Source: Armatimonadota bacterium (GTDB taxonomy: Bacteria > Armatimonadota > Fimbriimonadia > Fimbriimonadales > Fimbriimonadaceae). Taken from it: a DNA stretch of 5,887 nt. The notes under the pieces are model-generated. The model was given only the letters and a program-made list of their open reading frames with translations, was not told the origin of the DNA and made no database searches. The translations under genes were made by a program, and so were the position numbers. The stretch is taken from contig DPBN01000323.1 of assembly GCA_003516955.1 (NCBI GenBank), positions 1 to 5,887 on the forward strand. Reading direction: 5' to 3'. This document shows, piece after piece, positions 5,033 through 5,887 of this stretch (its first letter is position 1; each line of letters begins with the position of its first letter).

Positions 5033-5887
5033 TCACTGGAAGTCCGGATGGGCGTAGTTGGTGCCCCACCAGTTGAACGCGCGGCCGTTCTGCTCGGCGT
5101 GCGGAGCGCCGCCGGACCAGGAGGCGCCGTACGGGCAGGACCCGCCCTCGCCGCCGCACCAAGTGTCGGTGTACAGCAGGGTGCCGTCCGACTTCAGGTT
5201 GGGCAGGAGCTGGACTCCCTTGAAGAACGCGGCGTGGCCGTCGACGAACGCCACGTTGCTGCCGTCGTTGAAGTAGCCGGTCTTGATGCCCCAGAAGCCC
5301 TGCAGGCCGCTCTGGTTGCCGGGCCAGGTCATCGCCGAGGTCGGGAAGTTGTGCCAGACCACGACGCGGGCCGGGTTCACGAACTCCAGCGAGCCGGGAC
5401 CGACGCCCTCGACGCCCTCGCCGCCGGGGCCGCCGGACGTGGCGCTTGGCGCCGGAGCGAAGTAGCCGTACAGGCCGGTGCACTGTCCGCCCTGGTAGCC
5501 GAAGATGTTCGGGTTCAGGCGGTAGTCGATCGGCGGGTAGATGTCGTCGAAGTAGTTGGCGCGGCCGCGCGCGGAGACGCCGAGGCCGACGCACCCGTCG
5601 CTCGGGTCGAGGATGTAGTTGCCGAAGCCGTTCTCAGCCTTCTGGCGCTGCACGGTGCCGCGCGCGTTCGGGCTGGCCGGGTTCTTGAAGATCTGCCGGT
5701 TCTTGGTGTAGGGCAGCACGCGGGCGGCGAACACGTAGTCCTCCTGCCAGTTCGTGTGCGGCAGGCGGTCGTCGTAGTCGCTGGCGTACATGAGCGTCGC
5801 CGTCATGTTCTGCTTCAGGTTCGACAGGTCCGCGGTCTTCTTGGCCGAGGCCTTCGCCTGGGCGAACACCGGGAACAGGATCGCCGC
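5033..5887 (-). CDS. Type IV pilin-like DUF1559-type secreted protein, 5' end outside window
   Basis: The frame is open to the right edge; 284 residues are visible and the true start, with the FTLIELLVVIAI-type prepilin helix, lies outside. The first visible residues (AAILFPVFAQAK) are the end of that helix, followed by KKTADLSNLKQ and MYASDYDDRLP, typical of DUF1559 / H-X9-DG proteins, which are made as prepilins and exported through type IV pilus / type II secretion-like machinery. The family's C-terminal block appears as NVAFVDGHAAFF (visible residues 211-222), but the His expected nine residues before DG is Phe (F206), and the Cys common before SNLKQ is absent (KKTADLSNLKQ). A Gly-rich loop (GGPGGEGVEGVGPG) spans about residues 153-165, and four Cys (99, 136, 244, 251) could form disulfides. 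The GTG at 5869 is not the real start because it lies inside the helix motif. Function beyond a pseudopilin-like surface protein is unknown. Confidence 0.88.
   Translation of the reverse strand, partial: AAILFPVFAQAKASAKKTADLSNLKQNMTATLMYASDYDDRLPHTNWQEDYVFAARVLPYTKNRQIFKNPASPNARGTVQRQKAENGFGNYILDPSDGCVGLGVSARGRANYFDDIYPPIDYRLNPNIFGYQGGQCTGLYGYFAPAPSATSGGPGGEGVEGVGPGSLEFVNPARVVVWHNFPTSAMTWPGNQSGLQGFWGIKTGYFNDGSNVAFVDGHAAFFKGVQLLPNLKSDGTLLYTDTWCGGEGGSCPYGASWSGGAPHAEQNGRAFNWWGTNYAHPDFQ

Noticed and set aside
5401..5418. Two tandem copies of CGACGCCCT
   Set aside because: Only two copies, and they simply encode the repeated Glu-Gly-Val in the Gly-rich loop of the pilin-like protein; too short to call a repeat element.
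4968..5594. Reading the lipoprotein as the C-terminus of a 301-residue protein
   Set aside because: The extra sequence is a shifted-frame shadow of the pilin-like gene; the lipoprotein signal peptide must be N-terminal.

Overview
This window is GC-rich bacterial DNA with six protein-coding genes, all read from the minus strand, so the order of reading runs from right to left. Two of the genes are cut by the window edges. The best clue to the host is the gene at the right edge. Its visible start, AAILFPVFAQAK followed by SNLKQ and DYD, is the tail of a type IV pilin-like helix of the DUF1559 / 'H-X9-DG' type. This type is especially abundant in Armatimonadota (for example Fimbriimonadales) and also occurs in Planctomycetota. 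I favour Armatimonadota, but this is an inference from style, not from a marker gene.

Layout in reading order: (1) 5887-5033, a secreted pilin-like protein with its 5' end outside the window; (2) a 65-base gap with a strong 12-bp hairpin; (3) 4967-4689, a 92-residue lipoprotein; (4) 4677-3139, a GH13 alpha-amylase / neopullulanase-like glycosidase; (5) 3110-2058, a four-helix membrane-anchored sensor histidine kinase; (6) 2020-674, a divergent uronate (glucuronate) isomerase of the amidohydrolase superfamily; (7) a 218-base gap with two inverted repeats; (8) 455-1, a four-helix-bundle protein of the 23S rRNA intervening-sequence-protein type, with its 3' end outside the window. Gaps between genes 3 to 6 are only 11, 28 and 37 bases, so lipoprotein, amylase, kinase and isomerase are probably co-transcribed. 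The pilin may be read through the hairpin into them, or may form its own unit.

How they could work together: the amylase-like enzyme would cut alpha-glucans or maltodextrins, possibly outside the cytoplasm. The isomerase would handle a uronic acid in the cytoplasm, and the kinase could sense a signal at the membrane. No response regulator, sugar transporter or other uronate-pathway gene lies in the window, so a shared carbohydrate-use role is a hypothesis only.

I found no rRNA, tRNA, CRISPR array, insertion sequence, integrase, phage gene or recognisable defence system. The long open frames on the plus strand are antisense shadows produced by high GC codon use. The items most worth a second look are the repeat-bearing lipoprotein, the strong hairpin behind the pilin, the charged C-terminal extension on the four-helix-bundle protein, and the substituted residues in the isomerase and the pilin.
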